Part shown: one piece after another, positions 32,977 through 45,583 of the stretch | How the letters are laid out: the number at the start of each line of letters is the position of its first letter | How positions within the stretch are numbered: position 1 is the stretch's first letter | Source: Syngnathus acus | Taxonomy: Eukaryota; Chordata; Actinopteri; Syngnathiformes; Syngnathidae | Assembly: GCF_901709675.1 (NCBI RefSeq) | Contig: NC_051098.1 | Span: forward strand, 6,575,000-6,638,999 | DNA length: 64,000 bases | Direction: 5' to 3' | Position numbers and translations under genes: made by a program | The notes under the pieces: model-generated | The model's input: the letters and a program-made list of their open reading frames with translations, nothing else | Told to the model about the DNA's origin: nothing | Database searches by the model: none

Positions 32977-33135
32977 ATGTAAACATTTTTAAACAGACAC
33001 AGATAGACACGTGACTGCCTGGCTCCATTTGATTGGCGAAATGGAGTCAAGTCTCTGGTGGCTACATTGGATTAGTGAAACAGCCATGTGACAGCATTTG
33101 TGGCACAAATCTCTCGATAAAAACAAAATAAATAA

Positions 33136-33225
33136 CAGGCAGCTGTGGCTCAGTCGGTAGAGTGGTTCGATTCCTGGCTCTGACTGTCTGCTGTTGGAGT
33201 TTCCATAGGCACCGAACCTTAAATT
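33136..33225 (+). repeat. tRNA-derived SINE with internal deletion
   Basis: 'gctgtggctcagtcggtaga' (box A) joins directly to 'ggttcgattcctggctctga' (box B), then 'gtctgctgttggagtttcca'. The spacing is too short for a functional tRNA. Confidence 0.65.
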
Positions 33226-34290
33226 GCTTCCAAGTCAGCATTGTAAATGAGAAACGCTGCACACCATGGTTGTGTATTTCTGTTAGCATCATAACATGAA
33301 TTGATATAACACATAATGATACAACTGTTTTTTTTTTTTTTAATAGTAGACCTTAGGAAGAGCAATTTACAAAACAAACTATTAAGCCTGCAAGCATGCA
33401 TGTGTTTGTGTTCGCATGTGGGTCTGTGCGTGTACTTGACCCCCGAGGAGTGCGATCGTGCAAATTCAGCCCTCAGAAGGAGGTCTGGGGGGATTACAGG
33501 GAGGAAGGATGGGAAAATCTAGGAGCACTCATTTGCTCACACGACAGGCTGCTTTTAAGGGCAGGCAAGTGTGTCGTGTGTGTGTGTGTGGTGGCCACCT
33601 CATCAAGAGGCACAATCCTTTTTACTGCTTTATGCTGATTCAATCTTTGTGTTATGCGGCCAGACAAAGAGGTATGACTGCAATGAAAACGATGTCCATA
33701 CTTTAACCACAAAACTCCAAAGGCCAAATCTGAATAGCTTTAATTGGTTATGAATCAACAATTAACAAGAATTACCACTGACATCATCTTACACTCTGTG
33801 ACTCATCTCAAAGGCTTGCCGTTCAGACGTGATGCAGACAAGGAAGATAATTAAGATTTGAGTCAAAATTCTCTTACCAGCTTCCATTTTTAGCAGGAAT
33901 TATATAATGTGATTTACAACAACACATTCCTTGGACTAAATCTTGATTTTCATGTCAGTGCAAGCCTGGTTTAGCATGTTGGGGAATTTAATATACCATA
34001 CTGTGCCATGCTAGGAATTCTGGCAGAGTGAGGGCGTTTTGTTTACTCGGCCGCGGCTCACCTGAAAATTTGGTGGCTGAAAATAGACTCAACTTTAGAC
34101 CAGCTGTAAACAGGTCTAAGTTGTGGCATAGATGATGTAAGGCAATTCTGATAAATATGACTGAGGCGCATGCAGACAAATTGTGAGTATATGCGAATGC
34201 CATCATATTTCATTCAAATGACAAGAGCGTTAGAAATTAATTCATTGGATGTATTATTATCTTTATTATGTTTAAAATTACCCTCTGTAT

Positions 34291-34312
34291 GTGTGTGTGT
34301 GGGGGGGGGGGG
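34291..34312. repeat. (GT)n followed by G12
   Basis: Five GT units, then twelve G residues. Confidence 0.9.
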
Positions 34313-34620
34313 TTACACATAAATCAAAACAATCAGGTTGGAAGGTGGTCTCCAAGTGCCTACTACTCAGCAATGATCTTGCACTGGCCAACTTTCTATT
34401 GCCCACCCATCGAGGGAGGTCTGCTTGCAATTCTTTATAAATGTACTTTGCATGCTTTGATCTTCCACAACGTCAAAGACTGTGCTGTGCCCGTGCCTGA
34501 TTTTAATGGGAATGAGATGAACTGCTCCATTGGCCTGGAGGTTAGCCACCTGTGTTCACACCTACAACAGCACACATTCCTGGTTTTAACTGCACGCGTC
34601 CACAAAAATACTCAAAGCAA

Positions 34621-34682
34621 AGATTCCAGTGGAATCTAATTGTAAGCATGGGTGGAGTCACTCCACCCACACTCACAATTAG
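34621..34682. repeat. two adjacent palindromes
   Basis: 34621-34637 is a perfect 8 bp inverted repeat with a one-base loop ('agattcca'/'tggaatct'). 34636-34682 is a 23 bp inverted repeat around one central base, 20/23 matched, with arms beginning 'ctaattgt' and meeting at 'gggtggagt'/'actccaccc'. Confidence 0.85.
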
Positions 34683-36275
34683 ACTGCACTTTGCCCTAGA
34701 CTTATGCTGAGCATGAAAATAAAACTCCATGTGTCAGACAATTTACTTGTTCATTTCCACTTGCTAAGGTTTGTATACTTTGCTCAAAACGGAGTAATTA
34801 CTGGCAAAGTATTTGAGTTTAAACTAGGCATGCAATTCCTTTGTGGTTGTGTCATAGTTAGGACACAAAGTCACCTTCAGTAGAATAAACAAACAATAAG
34901 TGTGAAAAGAATTTGGAAAACATCCACTGCTTCAAACCACTCCAAATAGAACCATGTTTGTATTTCTATTCGACACCACCGAACTGTTAAGGGTCAAGGG
35001 AAAGGTGAAGCCTATTCAAGCAGTCAATCAAGGGACTGACATAAAACCATTCACACAGATTCATACTGTACCCCTGAGCATTTTCGAGTCTTCAATGATT
35101 TTAACACATCAGAGCAGCAAAGGATCAGCGCACACATTCCTGACCTTTTCCTTACCCACATTTGAAAACGTCAACGTTTACGTTCCATTATTCTTGTCCT
35201 TTCACATTTCAATGCAGTGTGTTTTCAGCTTTTGTGCAATGTGCACCGTATCAGTGAATGGTGTGCAAATTAATGTCTATTGATCGTGTGCAGTCTTGGG
35301 ACACAGGCAGCAACCACAAACAGTCTTCAGGCAGTCCTCCCCTTCCCCTCACCCCTGAGAATATAATAAACTGGTAACAGTTGCAAATGACCAATTTAAC
35401 AATGAGATGCAGCACACTTAAAGGTCTGGTAAGCACAAAGAAGGTAAGGTGTTATGTAATTCATTATGCATTCATTTAATCTGTGTGTTTTTTGATAATT
35501 TATTTAATGGCACCAGTTTGTTGTATAAATATTTATTTTGATCGCAACAAACTGAGTTTTCTGACTAAATCGTTTGATCTTTCCAGTTTCCAGATCTGCA
35601 TCTGGTTGAGTTGGAACAATTGTGGAATTTTGTGGCTATAGGACACTATAGAGCTTCTATATCCACATAAATGGTATGTCTGCAGAGTGACTGCTGATGC
35701 TTTCCTTTTTTTATCTTCTCAGACATGAAAGCATTGGAAATACTTTAAATCAGAACAAGCTATTTCCAGCTGCCACTAATCTGTGGTTGTGGTTTTACAG
35801 TATAATTCATAAATAAAATGATGAAAGTAATCAAATTGTGCTTCAGTAAGCTGAGTGTGGATGACATTTTCAGTTCTTCAAAATAGTAAATGATAAGACA
35901 TTTCTACATGGAGAAGTTGAATCTGACCCCAGTTGACTTTGGTACATGATGGCTTAATCACTTGTCAATCACAGAACTGGATAGGACAATATTTCTGCTT
36001 ACAGACAATATGGCATCTTCAGTGAATAATTTGCCAGTAGTGGGGAGGAAGTTGGAAAACTGAAATTGCATATTTGAGGGCTGGAATTGGGGGGCACATG
36101 TGCATTCTACACAAAATGGCCCGAGACAACATATTCAAACCCTTGACCCTTCTTTACTGTGAGGCTACGAAACAGGTGAGGCACATAATTGGAGGAAAAT
36201 TAATATACTGAAAGCATTTTAGGAGAATGAAAGCGAAAAAAAAAAAACCACCTTCAACTCGTCTGCTTCATGTCA

Positions 36276-36454
36276 GACCGACCAGATGCTCCAGAGCCTT
36301 CCTCAGACTTGTCACGCTCTCTTTATCAGCGCTTCTCTCCCGGTTCATTTGTGCCTCTTTGTGTTGCTACGCCAACAGCTGCTCCTGAAGAGTGTCACAC
36401 CTTTGTTGACATGACAACCACTTCCCGAGATTCCTCTGTGCTTGCCCTATTAAC
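36276..36454 (-). pseudogene. lekr1: coiled-coil exon with in-frame stop, probable lekr1 relic
   Basis: Acceptor 'gtgtctgtcag' precedes a one-base-phase start. The frame reads LIGQAQRNLGKWLSCQQRCD, then TLQEQLLA, an in-frame TAG (plus-strand 36367-36369), and resumes QHKEAQMNRERSADKESVTS and LRKALEHLVGL. The stop sits in the middle of good helical sequence where Trp (TGG) would read naturally. The downstream donor is weak or missing. Confidence 0.5.
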
Positions 36455-37563
36455 CTGACAGACACACACGAGACATTACTGCCAAACATCGCCAGACAAC
36501 AAGTTTAGATTTTAAATATATTTTTTAACACAACTAAAAAAAAAACAGCATTACCCAAAATGATCACGTTTCATCATTACAGCAAGCATAAGCAAAGAAT
36601 CTCCCTGTTCAGGGGCTGAAAACTAGCAAATAGGCCAACTCCTAAAAACGACTGTATTTTTGGGTTGGGGAGCACCGAATCTTCACGAAACTACACGAGT
36701 TTGGTTTTGGTAAATGAATAGACATTGTGGGTTACTGCTTTGAAGATGTTCACATCTAATTTAGCCACTTTGAAAAAGTGGGTTTATCAGGGCATACTGA
36801 TTATGCTGATGTTTTGTACCCAAAGTCACAAAGTCATTTAACAGTCTCTAATCTATATTTGGTGAACAGTACCGTGCAGCTTTAAATTAGCTCAACGAAA
36901 GGGGACTGCTCCTTTGTGCCACCCCTCTAGAGTATCATCACATGGTGCTTACTCGGCATAGGATGCCAGAGAGGGCGGGAGATCCTGGACCGCTGAGTGG
37001 AGATATAAATCAGTATAATTGAACACACCAGGCTTCCAGTGGCTTAGAAAAAGAAAAGCAGCAGATATCATATGAACAAATACAACAGCCCGCATCCCTC
37101 CAACGCCTGTCGGGAAAGATGAGAGCCTCTGAGTGGGTGCACACATGTGGGGTGGATGTGTGTCTCCTCGCATACCGGCGTGGCGCTCTCTGCTTATTGA
37201 CGTGCACACATCTGTGCAAAGTGGAGTGTGAGAAACATGACTCTACGCCAACTAAGAAGTGCTTCCATCTGCTGCGCACGCCTCACAGCGGACTCTCTTC
37301 TCACTGGCACTTCATAGAGACCATGATCTCCTTCAGTGATCTAAGAGCAGATCTCAGCTGACTTTAACCGACCCCTCCCCTTTCTCCGCACCCCGCACCA
37401 TCCTTCCGCCCCCATCAGTCTGGGAGGAAGGAGATGAAGAGGAGTGGTGGAGTAGAGGAAGCGGATGATTTGTAAGGAAATGACAGGAATCTAATTAGTT
37501 TTTAGGAAATTAGGGGAGGAAAAGAGATAGAGAGAAATAAGACAGGAGAAGACAAATATGTAC

Positions 37564-37639
37564 CTGATCAGCTTTTCTTTGTACTCCCTCTTGGACTACT
37601 TTTCTGGTACACCTGCTCCTCTCGCTGTCATGTCTGCCC
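37564..37639 (-). pseudogene. lekr1: short coiled-coil exon with frameshift, probable lekr1 relic
   Basis: Acceptor 'tgtttccccag' and donor 'atcag|gtacat' bracket 76 nt. One frame gives QREEQVYQKSS, another ends KREYKEKLIR. Joining them needs an indel. A third frame is open throughout (RHDSERSRCTRKVVQEGVQR) but is less coiled-coil-like, so an intact exon in that frame cannot be excluded. Confidence 0.35.
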
Positions 37640-37953
37640 CTGGGGAAACAAAGTGCACAATATTGCTCAGTCTGAGCCTCTCGGTTTTCATCTGAGCCTT
37701 TTGTTAGTTCAGTAAGCAAGATAAGGGTCTGCATCAATATAAATAACCTTCAAAGTCAAATCATTCAGAATTTGACCCAAAAACCTTTTAACATAAGAGA
37801 AGGTAAAAGAAAGCTTTCAAAACAGAATATACACAGCAAGCAGGACCAAAACTCCAGCATGAACACATCGAGTAGCATCATTAGTTGAGGGAGAGCTTGA
37901 TTTTATTTTGCTAACATTTCTATTTTTTCTTACAATGACAAGTTCCATTGTCT

Positions 37954-38041
37954 GTTCATTTCTAACTTGCCCGAAGAGGAGGCATGTGTCTTTCAGGCTC
38001 TGATTGGCAGGGGAACATTGTTCAGAATTTAGCATGGGTCG
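37954..38041 (+). repeat. dispersed direct duplication, copy 1
   Basis: Shares 'gttcatttct', 'acttgcc', 'aggaggca', 'tctttcagg' and 'ggggaacattgttcagaatt' with 39560-39643 in the same order and orientation. No known family recognised. Confidence 0.7.
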
Positions 38042-38729
38042 TTGAAAAAAGACTTGAGGCAGACTTTCTGTGACCACTCCTACAACTCCATTTCAGTGTG
38101 GAATAAATCAAACGCCACTTTGAATCCCCCTGCAGGGATCAAGAAAAAGTTCCAAAAATCATTCTGCACATGAAAATAGTTCTTCTGTTTTTACAATGAA
38201 CATCTATGATGGATGAGTTCCGTGCAAAGCAATTTACGTGAGTGATTTTAAGATCCTCTTAGTGGTGAAAATGCAAAGTGAATGTGCTGTGCGCATATGC
38301 GGGCCTGTGTTTTTCTTTTATGTGCAGCTGCTGTCTCGCTCTTGAGAAAGTAAATTGGAAATCAGTTTTAACTCAAACTCTGCATGCCATGACAATATGT
38401 GGAGTAGAGAGACTTCAACCTTACCCTCTAACAATGTTGACTTCCCCACTCTAATCCCCTCTCACTTAATGTGTTTGTTGTGTGGGTGGGTTAGTGCGTC
38501 GCTGGATGTCTAGCCCTATGACCTTGCAAGCACACGCAATGAGCATGCGGAGTGAGAGCGCTTGCATGGCTGATGTCACAAACACACAGCCCGTTTTCAC
38601 GGTCCATCTTCTTCATACGTGATTTGTACATTTTACTCTGCTCAAGTTGCGTCATTTCTTCTCATTCTATAATTTATATAGTTTGAGTTGTAATCGTGTA
38701 TGACAATTGGCAATCACAGAGATACTCAC

Positions 38730-38807
38730 AGCTGCCTGGCACCAGCTATCAGTCTTCCTCTTCCTTGCTTTGTTCTCGTGTCACATCTCGATTCTATTTG
38801 CATCTCC
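38730..38807 (-). other. possible exon (78 nt) on the lekr1 strand
   Basis: A strong acceptor ('ttttttttcaag') and donor ('gcagct|gtgagt') bracket 78 nt. In the one-base phase shared by neighbouring fragments it is open: EMQIESRCDTRTKQGRGRLI. The second half in another frame reads TREQSKEEED. It is weakly helical and could be a relic or chance. Confidence 0.25.
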
Positions 38808-39559
38808 CTTGAAAAAAAAGTTCGCTTTTGTCATATCCAGCTACTGTTTATTTCAATTAGTCAAATGTTCTACATATTTATGACACACTTCTATACAATC
38901 TCATAGGGTAGAGTGCTAATTTGTCCCATGTAGGCACTCCGTATGTCACAGCTCCTTCATTTTTTCATTTATTTTTTTTATTAGGCAATGGGGGAAATAC
39001 TCGGTTGCCTCAGTAACAAATGAAAACAAACATGAGTTTCCTGTTTCAAGGTCTCATCTTCAGCCAACAGGACATGTCCTGGCAGTGACTTAAACTGAGG
39101 AACACAATACCCAAATTTGTTCCAACAACAACAAATTCTATTTGACTGTCAAAATCGAGGTGTTTTACTTTTGATGAATGACAAAAAAACATCTGGGCCC
39201 CTTTCCAATGCTCACCTCTTTTAGTTTTGAAAAGCAAATGTCCTGAGAGAGCAATAAAAAGGAAAATTCATTTAAGGGAAAATTCCAGGTGAATCCAAAA
39301 AGGGTTATTAATAGTCTGCTCTGCATTACAATGAGGCCAAACTGGTTCTTCACAAAAAGACCCGTTCACGATCAGAGATACTTTAAACGGAATTCTTAGT
39401 CTTCGGACCATAGGTTGGTAGAGTAACCCAAAATGGCACTCAAGTATGAGTACTGTTACTTTAGAATACTATGCCTAAACTAAAAGTAAAAGGTAGTCCT
39501 CGTAGGTGTTCAGTGTTAAAAAAAAAACTAAAACAAAAAACAAGTACAAAGTACAGTGT

Positions 39560-39643
39560 GTTCATTTCTGACTTGCCTGAGTAGGAGGCAAGCATCTTTC
39601 AGGATCACGCAGGGGAACATTGTTCAGAATTTAGCCTGGGTCC
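39560..39643 (+). repeat. dispersed direct duplication, copy 2
   Basis: Matches 37954-38041, 1.6 kb upstream, with a few substitutions and a small deletion. Confidence 0.7.
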
Positions 39644-40215
39644 CTGGATCTCATTACTGCCCACCTTTCCTTAGGACATCATATTATCTAGCGCACAAGT
39701 GTGGAAGTCATCTTGTGTGGTCCACATGATGACTTGCACGGAATAGATTGTTTCCCCCAAAAAATTAAACCACCAGTCTCAGTAAATGGATTTGATGGCG
39801 GTGCCAAAATTAACTGAGGGCCACAATAAATCTAACATGCACGATGGCAGCACACATCACTCAAATTATAGCCTGCAGAGGGGTGCATACCTGCAACTGT
39901 CAGCTGTCTGTAAAAACAGTTAATCAGCTGTTGTGGATGACATACGCACGCAGGAATCAAACATTCATCTTCACACTGTCGTCGTTGCAGTAATCAGAAA
40001 AGAGGAAGAAAATATCCATGTAGTAATTAGATCCAGTTGAAGAATTTCCCATAAAAGTGAGACATGCAGGTGTGCAGACTGTTGTTGACAAGTGCATGTG
40101 GTTTGGATTGCTTGTGTATTGAGCTCATAATATTATCAGTAGCTCAGTTTTACTTAAATTGTACGACAAGTTAAGGTGCCGATTTTCTGGATTGGATCAT
40201 TTGTAATTCCATTAC

Positions 40216-40242
40216 CGTATTCTCTTTGAGATAATACTGTTC
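40216..40242 (-). other. possible tiny coiled-coil exon fragment
   Basis: On the minus strand 'tggtggtccag' is followed by EQYYLKENT and a possible donor 'acg|gtaatg'. Reading on instead gives VMELQMIQSRKSAP and a stop. Very short; it could be chance. Confidence 0.18.
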
Positions 40243-40339
40243 CTGGACCACCAGCACCTTGGAACAGATTTTGTTTGACCTCAGAGGTTCCACAAGAAAA
40301 ATGTTTTTTTGTGTTGGTGGCATGCTGGAGTGTGTGACT

Positions 40340-40625
40340 AGCCCATCTGCCTCAGTCAAGAATCTCAACTCTGGCCTTTGAGTGAAGAGTTTCCCTCCTA
40401 TGTGTGCGAGGGTATTATCTGGGTCTAACAGTTTCCTCCAACATCACAAAAACATGTACATATGTCAGTAGCATTGCCAAAATGTGTGTAAATGCTTCTT
40501 TGTCCTTTCATCCATCCATTCATTTTCCACACCACTTGTCCCCATGTGGGTCGTGGGGTTCTTTGTCCTTGAGAGTTGTTACCCTGGATGGGCTAAACAG
40601 GAGAAAATGGACGGATGCTCAGCTT
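40340..40625 (+). repeat. tRNA-derived SINE, diverged
   Basis: 'tctgcctcagtcaagaatct', 'gtttcctccaacatcacaaa', 'acatgtac' and 'cattttccaca' match the SINE body. The end has a 'ggatgggctaaacagg' to 'aaaatggacggatg' tail. Confidence 0.6.
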
Positions 40626-43246
40626 TGAAGGTAATATTGCTTTAATCATGTAGTGCATCTGACGCTTAAGGTGTGCACATGGCCAAGCATAGAGCAGATA
40701 GTCAGTGTGCATTGTCCTTATGAAAACAAGCTGTATGACATCAATCACTTCAATCCTTTGCTCTTGCTCTCTTGACCTTCCCTCATTCATCATCTCCTCT
40801 TTCATCTCCTGCCTTGCTCTATGAGAATCCTCCCTCTGCCCCCTCTAATCCATCAATTCAATCTGGTCTTCTTCTAAGTTGAATGATCTTTCTTCATCTT
40901 CTGATGAAACAATGAGCTCATGGTCTCCGGCTGATCATATATATATGCTCCCTGACAAAAATGTCACCCAGGCCTTAGATGAGCATTGCTAATGACACAC
41001 CCATCTGTTGACTAATGCTTGAAAATAAAATCCCCTTTATCAATAAGATCTGCAGCCATTCATTACCTTTGAAAGCTCTTTTGTGGCGAGTAGCATGACT
41101 TGCGTTAGAAGATGATCATCAAATTATGTATGAGGTTTAAGATAGCATTAGCTGAACGCATACTACAAATACAAGCCAAAATAAAATTAAGGAAAAGGAT
41201 GGTCGCATGTCTCTGAGTTTGAGAGAGAGAGAGAGTCACCGAGCGCGAGGGAAGAGGAAGCACGGTATATGTGGTCACGACAAAACAAATTGCCCTTGAG
41301 TGGCTCGCTGGCACGCTGATCAGATTGCATGCAGGATCAGAGAGATTCCACAGCTGCTGCTTGCTGTCCTTAGACTGCCCCTCAAATATGTATGCATGCG
41401 TTTCCAAGGCAATGGGCTGCCGCCACAAAAACACAACAGGTGGGGAAAACCGATGTTTGATGGAGATGGCAGTCAAAGGGCGGGCAGTTGTCGTGGCAAC
41501 ACACACTACACACAAACAATCTGGCCCCTCATTTTGAGATCTTGACAGTGATTCAAAGGTTTTGGAGTCTGTGAGACCGATATGATGAATTTTAGTGGCT
41601 GTGAGGCACCAAAAACGCACACACGCAGTCATACGTTGATGGCTGGTAAACAGGCATGCAATCACTATTAACTGAAGAGTGAAAGCAAAGCGAGCCGATC
41701 AACTCAGTCATCCCATCTCGACTTCAGTCCAGGCTTCGCATGACTGACTGCCACACATGGGTTGGATCAAGGAATAATTGCATACTTGGATCTGCAATGT
41801 TTCATGTCGTGGTGGCGCGTCAGCCAAAGAAGAACCAATCAATATAATTTTGCTCCAGATGCTGTCGTCCCGATATGAGATAGCGTTCATGTTGTGTTGC
41901 CAGTCTTAAAAGTAAAACATTACCAGCTTGCAATGAAGTAGAACCTCTCAAATTAAAAACTCCTATCATCATACAACTGGATCAATAGTTTAAAATATGA
42001 CTTTAAAGTATCTCAGAACAGTACTGTTGTTCTAATGTAATCCACATTGGACCTATAGGAGTCAACAAATCCACAAATTCAATATTATACACAGAGCTGT
42101 TATGTAGAGATTAGGTTGCTGAGCTGCTGAGACGAACCCGGCTGGCCTTGTCCTCACACTCTCATGCACATGCATTTCTTATCAAGCAATTAAGTCTCAG
42201 ATTTTAGCACACCCACTCGTCCTTATCCTCCTCTACTTAGACCGCAAGATGTAACAAGACCTTAAGGCTGATTCTCCCTATAGCATATGTCTGGGTGGGT
42301 CGCGTGTGGCTGCAAACCTCTCCACCATCCTCACAGTCTGGGACTCTGATCCCTCTCTTGGATGTACATGTGTGCACATTCCACACACAGACACATCTAG
42401 TTCCACTGTATATTGCGTTTGTATTAGATGTTAGAGAGTAAATAGTATACTGAAACAAGGATAATGTTGTGGTATTATCCAAGCCAAAATTGTTTTGGAA
42501 TTAAATGATAAATGTAATTGGCTATTTCTCACTTTAACAGTCAATACAAAACGTATAAAACATAGTATTTATGCGTGTATTCCAAAACTTGAACACAAAT
42601 CCTGTTTGATGTCCTGTCGATGACTGAAAATAAACAGGATAAGAAATTCAGAAAACCTTTCTGACAATCCACAAATTGTAAGAGAGAAGAAGGAGGTGAT
42701 GGTGAACTTAAAGTGGGAGAGGGAGGAAACATTAGTGACCAAATGAGTGCTTCATCTGTAGTCAGTCAGGTCAAGTAGTCCTTTAATGCTTTGATAAGCA
42801 GATAGAGGTAACATTTTACATTTACTCCCCCAATACGTAGGAGGATGTTTGTGTGAGTGAGTATCTCCCATCGCGGCTGTTGGCCAGTGTATGTGAGTGC
42901 ACGTTTGAAGTGGTCGACATTTCAATCATTATGAATGATAAAACAAGATTGAAACTAGCTATAAGTAGTAGTGGTGGTTACAATGTGGCATATACTACAC
43001 AAATAAGTTATTTTTTTAAATATTTATTTCATTTTTTCAATGTATCAGGGCATTTTCAAATTTCAGTCAAATATTCTATATGAAACTACTGAATGTTATC
43101 ATAAAAGACGACAAAAAAAAGTGTCAACTTGTTTCAAAGCGCACTGAGGGCTTACATGTAAATTTTTGTCCATGTAGAATGAGTTGTTTTTGTACCAAGT
43201 GAGAACATTTATAACTTGAGGGCTTCCATTAATTTTTGTAGATATG
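40626..43246. other. intergenic DNA, nothing assigned
   Basis: A GA repeat at about 41,221-41,235. A 186-codon open frame (minus, 41105-41665) overlaps plus-strand open frames and lacks recognisable domains. No gene is called. Confidence 0.5.
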
Positions 43247-43254
43247 ATCTACAC

Positions 43255-43569
43255 CAGGGGTGTCAAACTCATTTTTTTCGCGGGCCGCATTGTAGTCATA
43301 GCTTCTTTCGGAGGGACATTATGACTGTCAACCCAAATAAATGTATGAGAACCTCATATTATATACAGTAAAAGCTACAAAACAAACTGACAACGGAGTC
43401 AGATGAGTAAAAACTGGTCAAATATTTTAAAAAAAAGATATTAAAAGTCAAGACAATTTGCAATTCTAGTAATGACACACGAATTTGATGCACAATTTGT
43501 CTTCGCGGGCCACATAAAATTATGTGGCGGGCCGTATCTGGCCCCCGGGCCTTGAGTTTGACACCTGTG
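43255..43569. mobile_element. hAT-type MITE, 315 bp, intact ends and target duplication
   Basis: Terminal inverted repeats 'caggggtgtcaaactca' and the complement of 'tgagtttgacacctgtg' match at 15 of 17 bases. Flanking 8 bp duplications ATCTACAC are identical (43247-43254 and 43570-43577). The body contains 'cgggccgcattgtagtcata' and 'gcgggccgtatctggccccc'. No coding capacity. Confidence 0.9.
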
Positions 43570-44567
43570 ATCTACACAGACTGAACATAACACTGTGACC
43601 ACTTTCACAAGATGTCTGATACCAAAAGCTCAGTTAGATCTTTGTGTGAGGGCTCCAAGGTGCTGCATCATTGCAGTACTGGGAATACTTCCTGCTTGGG
43701 CGGGGCAAGTCGAAAGGCAGTACAAAAAAATTGGATTGGTTGAGGACATGTATACAAAGGGCTGACCTGCTGTTCACCCGGCGCATTCCGCATACCGCAA
43801 TCCACCTGTGCTTCCAACTGTGTAAGTGTGCATGTTTTTTCATGTGCATGAAAGTGTGTGTGCGTCAACACATTCTTGTACATCAGCTGCTTCGTAAGGT
43901 GCTCCTACTCTTCTGAAATTCAAAACTGGAATACTCCAACTCATCTCTCAGCACTGTTTTGAAACACACGCACACATATAAGTTACACTGGCTGGAAACC
44001 AAACTTGTCACCAGAGGCTGTTATACCACATGATTTACAGAGTGACAGAGGACCGCAAAAAAAAAAAAAAGAAACTGACAGGTACAGAGAGCAGACTTTT
44101 CAGTAGAATTGTTACTTCACACTTGCGCAAAGGGAAAGCCGACACCAAAAGAAACCGTTTGCAATAGAAGCACGAGATCGGCAGGCGAAGACAAACATGA
44201 AGCGCGGGGGAAGGCAGCACACAATAGACAGACTGAGGTTTCAGATAGGAACATGAAAGCGCAGCAAACAAAAGGTGAGAAAGAGGAGTGAAGGAAAACA
44301 GCAGGGCGGAAGATGCTGAGGAGAACTTGCTGAAAGTAAGAGAGCATCCAGAGAACAGGGAAGTGTGAGGGAATACCTGAAAAACAACACCTCTAGTCTA
44401 GCAGGCTTTGTTGGTCGTTGCTGTGCTGCTACTGTTTCCTCCTCCTGCTGACATCCGAATTTGTCACCGCAGACAGAAACAATTGAATTAATGTGAATTA
44501 ATGTAATGCTTATACCGTTTATAATATTTTTAAAAAGCTAATCTTCTGTAATCTGGTGTAAATTACT

Positions 44568-44580
44568 CCCCCCCCCCCCC
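44568..44580. repeat. poly-C tract
   Basis: Thirteen C residues. Confidence 0.9.
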
Positions 44581-45583
44581 TCTGACATTTTATGTAACTG
44601 GTTTCCAGGCCACTGAATAAATTTATTAAAAAGCAGATCTGAGTGAAATGCTTTATGAGAACATTTGGGCCTTGTGTGAGGCCAACAACTTGTCAGTCTA
44701 CACTGGACTAACTGCAGCTTCAGGCAGAAGTGGATAGGCAGAAAGCACTCAAATTCCAAGTCTGAACAGTGAGCAAGGCACGCCAATATTTCCTGCACTA
44801 AACAGACATATTTGCATACAGGCAGGGCTCTCTGTCTTCAAGTACAAGTGAAGAGCATTGCCAGGACTTTCTTTCTTCTTTTCAGTCATTTGCCTTGATA
44901 GATCACTTTGTACCGTATAAAAATCATACAGAAATAATTTACATAGACTGTAAAGAATTTACAAGAGTTTTTGCTTGAATTCAACGGACATGTGTTGCTC
45001 ATTCTGGTGTGTGCACCTTGGCCGTTAGGGGGCAGTATAATATGTACATCCGGTCATTTTATAAATATTAGAGTATATTTCATCATGAAACAAAAGACCA
45101 TTGCAACTTAAGCGCAATATTAATCCTGTTTTGGGCATAGTCAAAAAATACATACCTCTGGGTATTAAATAAAAACGAATTAAACAAACTGGGAGAATAA
45201 ATGAACAACTTGAAGCCAAGCACACTTCTCTCGCTCTCTGTCTGTACTTTGACTGCCAAATCGACTGATATCACTCATGAGTTGGGGCTAACATTCTGTA
45301 ACATTTTGCTGATACTAAAACAAAGTTTTGACTGGCAATGTCCAAGTGATTGATTGTGATTGCAGAGGTCTAAAACTGCAACTTTAGTTTGAATTGGAAT
45401 TCATCACATAAGTGTGTGGAGGCGGGTGCATTTTATACAGAAGCAATAGTTGTCATTATTAAACAAATGGCACTGGGATTATATCATAATTTCCACAGCA
45501 AAAGATGTTTTTTCAGTTGTTATGTGAGCAGCAGCACGAAAAACATAAACATTGCCTCAGGAACATTTTGACATTCCGCAAAA

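Noticed and set aside
33136-33190. tRNA gene
   Set aside because: Box A and box B are too close and no cloverleaf can form; it is a SINE with an internal deletion. The tRNA-like heads at 13.2 and 48.4 kb are rejected for the same lack of stem pairing.
34268-34639. 123-codon plus frame and overlapping 60-codon minus frame
   Set aside because: The plus frame starts in a GT/poly-G run, neither strand has a recognisable motif, and there are no splice borders.
41105-41665. 186-codon open frame on the minus strand
   Set aside because: No recognisable domain, Cys/His-rich but patternless composition, no splice context, and overlapping open frames on the plus strand; likely chance.
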